Below, piece by piece: positions 7,089-8,090 of a stretch of 8,090 nucleotides of DNA. Made by a program: the position numbers and the translations under genes. Where the stretch lies: the NCBI GenBank assembly GCA_018969165.1, contig JAGWYX010000134.1:1-8090 (forward strand), read 5' to 3'. This DNA comes from Verrucomicrobiota bacterium. GTDB lineage: Bacteria > Verrucomicrobiota > Verrucomicrobiia > Limisphaerales > JAGWYX01. Position 1 is the stretch's first letter. Every line of letters begins with the position of its first letter. The notes beneath the pieces are model-generated. The model did not search any database. It was not told the DNA's origin and saw only the letters and a program-made list of their open reading frames with translations.

Positions 7089-7344
7089 AGAATGCGGGGC
7101 ATTAAGCCACACCCCCGGCCGGGGCGTCACGGACTAAATCGCGGTCGGAAGCCTCGCGGGCGCATCTCCGTTTCTTGCCGACGGCCAGCCTCGGCACTGA
7201 CGCCCGGCTTCCGCCGGATGTCCGCCAAGCTGGATCTCCAGAAACGCTTCAGCGGTTCTACGTTAGGCCGGTGCTGAAGGCCATGGAAATGGTCGAGCCA
7301 TCGGCGCCCGATTTCCACCGCCCTGGAATCCAGTGGTTAGGTAA

Positions 7345-7382
7345 CGACGAACTTTTGTCGTACGTGCGACAAAAGTCCGTCG
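7345..7382. repeat. 38-bp near-perfect palindrome (operator-like dyad or strong hairpin)
   Basis: Arms 7345-7360 (CGACGAACTTTTGTCG) and 7367-7382 pair at 15 of 16 positions; the only mismatch is A7350 against C7377. The six central bases TACGTG contain ACGT, so the dyad nearly continues through the centre. It could be a protein-binding operator, a cruciform or RNA hairpin, or the core of a mobile palindromic element. There is no T-run after it, so it is not a standard intrinsic terminator on either strand. Confidence 0.7.
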
Positions 7383-7397
7383 AGGACCACTCGACGG
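7377..7397. repeat. Second hairpin sharing an arm with the 38-bp palindrome
   Basis: CCGTCGAG (7377-7384) and CTCGACGG (7390-7397) form a perfect 8-bp stem around the loop GACCA. Bases 7377-7382 are also the outer part of the 3' arm of the preceding palindrome, so both stems cannot form fully at once. This is the geometry of alternative RNA folds, though accidental overlap is possible. Confidence 0.55.
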
Positions 7398-7410
7398 GAG
7401 GCCGCGATCA

Positions 7411-7452
7411 TGGCGAGGCTGCAAAAAACTGGGATACGCCCAAACCTCGCCA
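7411..7452. repeat. Nested inverted repeat
   Basis: TGGCGAGG (7411-7418) pairs perfectly with CCTCGCCA (7445-7452). Inside, TGGG (7430-7433) pairs with CCCA (7439-7442) around ATACG. An A-run, 7423-7428, lies in the unpaired part. It follows the two hairpins above, so 7345-7452 is nearly all in inverted repeats. Confidence 0.5.
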
Positions 7453-7675
7453 CTCTCGCCGGGAAGCGGACCTCGGATTGTCCTCGCGGGTTGTCCTGAG
7501 TCCGCGGCGGCCCAGCATGCGCCGTGGCTTGGGACAAGCCGGGGGCCGATCGCTTGCGGTTCGTGCTCCCGCTGCTCGGTAGCGGAACCGGGCGGGCTTT
7601 CCGGGCATCGATGAGCGAGGCGTACCCGGCCGGAGATTCGACTTTGCAACCCCCGGGGAAAAGCTAAATTCCCGC

Positions 7676-8090
7676 ATGCGCAAATCCGGAGCTTGGTTGC
7701 TGGTCCTGCTGGTCATCCTGGGCCTGGGCCTGGGCGTCTGGGTGGGCGCCATTTGGCCGAAAGTCATCGGCTTCCGGCCGACGCGCACCGTTTATAACAC
7801 GGCCACGATGTTGCGGGAGGTGCAGACGTTGTCCGAACTGGTCACCGTCAAATACGTGCTGGAGAAGGTGGTTGTGCTGGAGGACCCGCCCAAGAGTTTG
7901 CTGGGCCAGATGTTCGCCGGCGAGAACCGCGTGCTGCTGGTCGCCCACGGCGTGGTCAAGGCCGGCGTCGATCTCGGCGCGTTGCGCCCCGCCGATCTGC
8001 GCGTGGAACAGAACAAGCTCGTCATCGCGCTGCCCCCGGCGCGGATCACCGACGTTTACCTGGACGACAACCAGACCCAGGTGGTCGAGT
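7676..8090 (+). CDS. DUF4230 family membrane-anchored protein, N-terminal part (3' truncated)
   Basis: 138 codons are visible; the frame is still open at the window end. Residues about 6-28 form one hydrophobic segment (WLLVLLVILGLGLGVWVGAI) after a short basic start MRK, so the protein is probably anchored in the membrane with its body outside the cytoplasm. The following sequence matches the DUF4230 pattern as I know it: LSELVTVKYVLEKVV, then GENRVLLVAHGVVKAGVDL, then a strand-rich stretch ending in LPPARITDVYLDD. The family's function is unknown. The ATG at 7676 is chosen because it opens directly onto the membrane segment; no clear Shine-Dalgarno precedes it. It is transcribed away from the RidA operon, and no functional link to it is visible. 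Confidence 0.83.
   Translation, partial: MRKSGAWLLVLLVILGLGLGVWVGAIWPKVIGFRPTRTVYNTATMLREVQTLSELVTVKYVLEKVVVLEDPPKSLLGQMFAGENRVLLVAHGVVKAGVDLGALRPADLRVEQNKLVIALPPARITDVYLDDNQTQVVE

Larger units (their letters stand above)
7089..7675. other. 587-bp intergenic region between divergent genes, with several hairpins and no convincing gene
   Basis: This separates the leftward RidA operon from the rightward DUF4230 gene and should hold both promoters. A 12-bp palindrome CCCCGGCCGGGG lies at 7113-7124, 25 bp before the RidA ATG. A weak sigma70-like pair, TTGCAA (7644-7649) and TAAATT (7665-7670), lies just before the DUF4230 start, but its 15-bp spacing is short and only four of six bases match in each box. 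The middle (7341-7452) holds the hairpins listed separately; another imperfect hairpin lies at 7557-7590. Short open frames here show no recognisable family and cross the hairpins, so none is called. Confidence 0.6.

Noticed and set aside
7113..7124. CCCCGGCCGGGG palindrome upstream of the RidA gene as an operator
   Set aside because: A 12-bp all-GC palindrome is easily produced by chance in DNA this GC-rich, and no second copy or promoter alignment supports it.
7175..7582. A 135-codon open frame in the intergenic region
   Set aside because: Its product is Arg/Ser/Pro-rich without any family resemblance, it spans all the strong hairpins, and competing open frames of similar quality exist on the other strand.
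1..8090. CRISPR arrays, insertion sequences, integrase genes, tRNA or rRNA genes
   Set aside because: I looked for regularly spaced repeats, transposase or integrase motifs and RNA gene signatures and saw none.

Overview
The window is high-GC bacterial DNA. It most likely comes from the PVC superphylum, and Verrucomicrobiota is preferred over Planctomycetota. The basis is the left-hand pair of genes: a beta-propeller/HEAT 'membrane-bound dehydrogenase' type protein, and a protein with a C-terminal c-type heme domain. Both families are strongly expanded in that superphylum. No rRNA, tRNA or marker gene is present, so the placement is an inference.

Left part (1-2864, + strand): the C-terminal end of a large propeller/HEAT protein is followed in the same reading frame by a secreted protein. 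That second protein carries a HEAT-like helical region, an azurin-like cupredoxin domain with a full type-1 copper ligand set, and a CxxCH heme domain. Only one in-frame TGA (789-791) separates the two genes. The 195-bp spacer holds a compact palindromic element (842-942). Its palindromic DNA could be mistaken for an N-terminal extension of the second gene; I place the real start at a GTG at 987, directly before a signal peptide. Together the two products look like an extracytoplasmic redox protein split into two chains.

Middle part (2858-7088, - strand): a tight four-gene operon, transcribed right to left. It encodes a RidA-type enamine/imine deaminase, a D-serine dehydratase/D-threonine aldolase-like PLP enzyme with an H-x-C metal site, a GntP-family permease and an M19 membrane-dipeptidase-type peptidase. 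Gaps are 30, 3 and 4 bp. These fit a D-amino-acid (or D-residue-containing dipeptide) salvage route: GntP-family uptake (the family includes D-serine transporters), M19 cleavage of dipeptides, PLP/metal elimination giving 2-aminoacrylate, and RidA clearing that imine. The operon's last gene converges on the copper/heme gene, and their stop codons lie within a 7-bp overlap.

Right part (7089-8090): a 587-bp intergenic region with several strong hairpins, including a 38-bp near-perfect palindrome and a second hairpin that competes for one of its arms. It is followed by the start of a DUF4230-family membrane-anchored protein on the + strand, cut off by the window end. The most novel candidates are the operon as a D-amino-acid pathway, the structured intergenic region, and the same-frame split of the heme protein.
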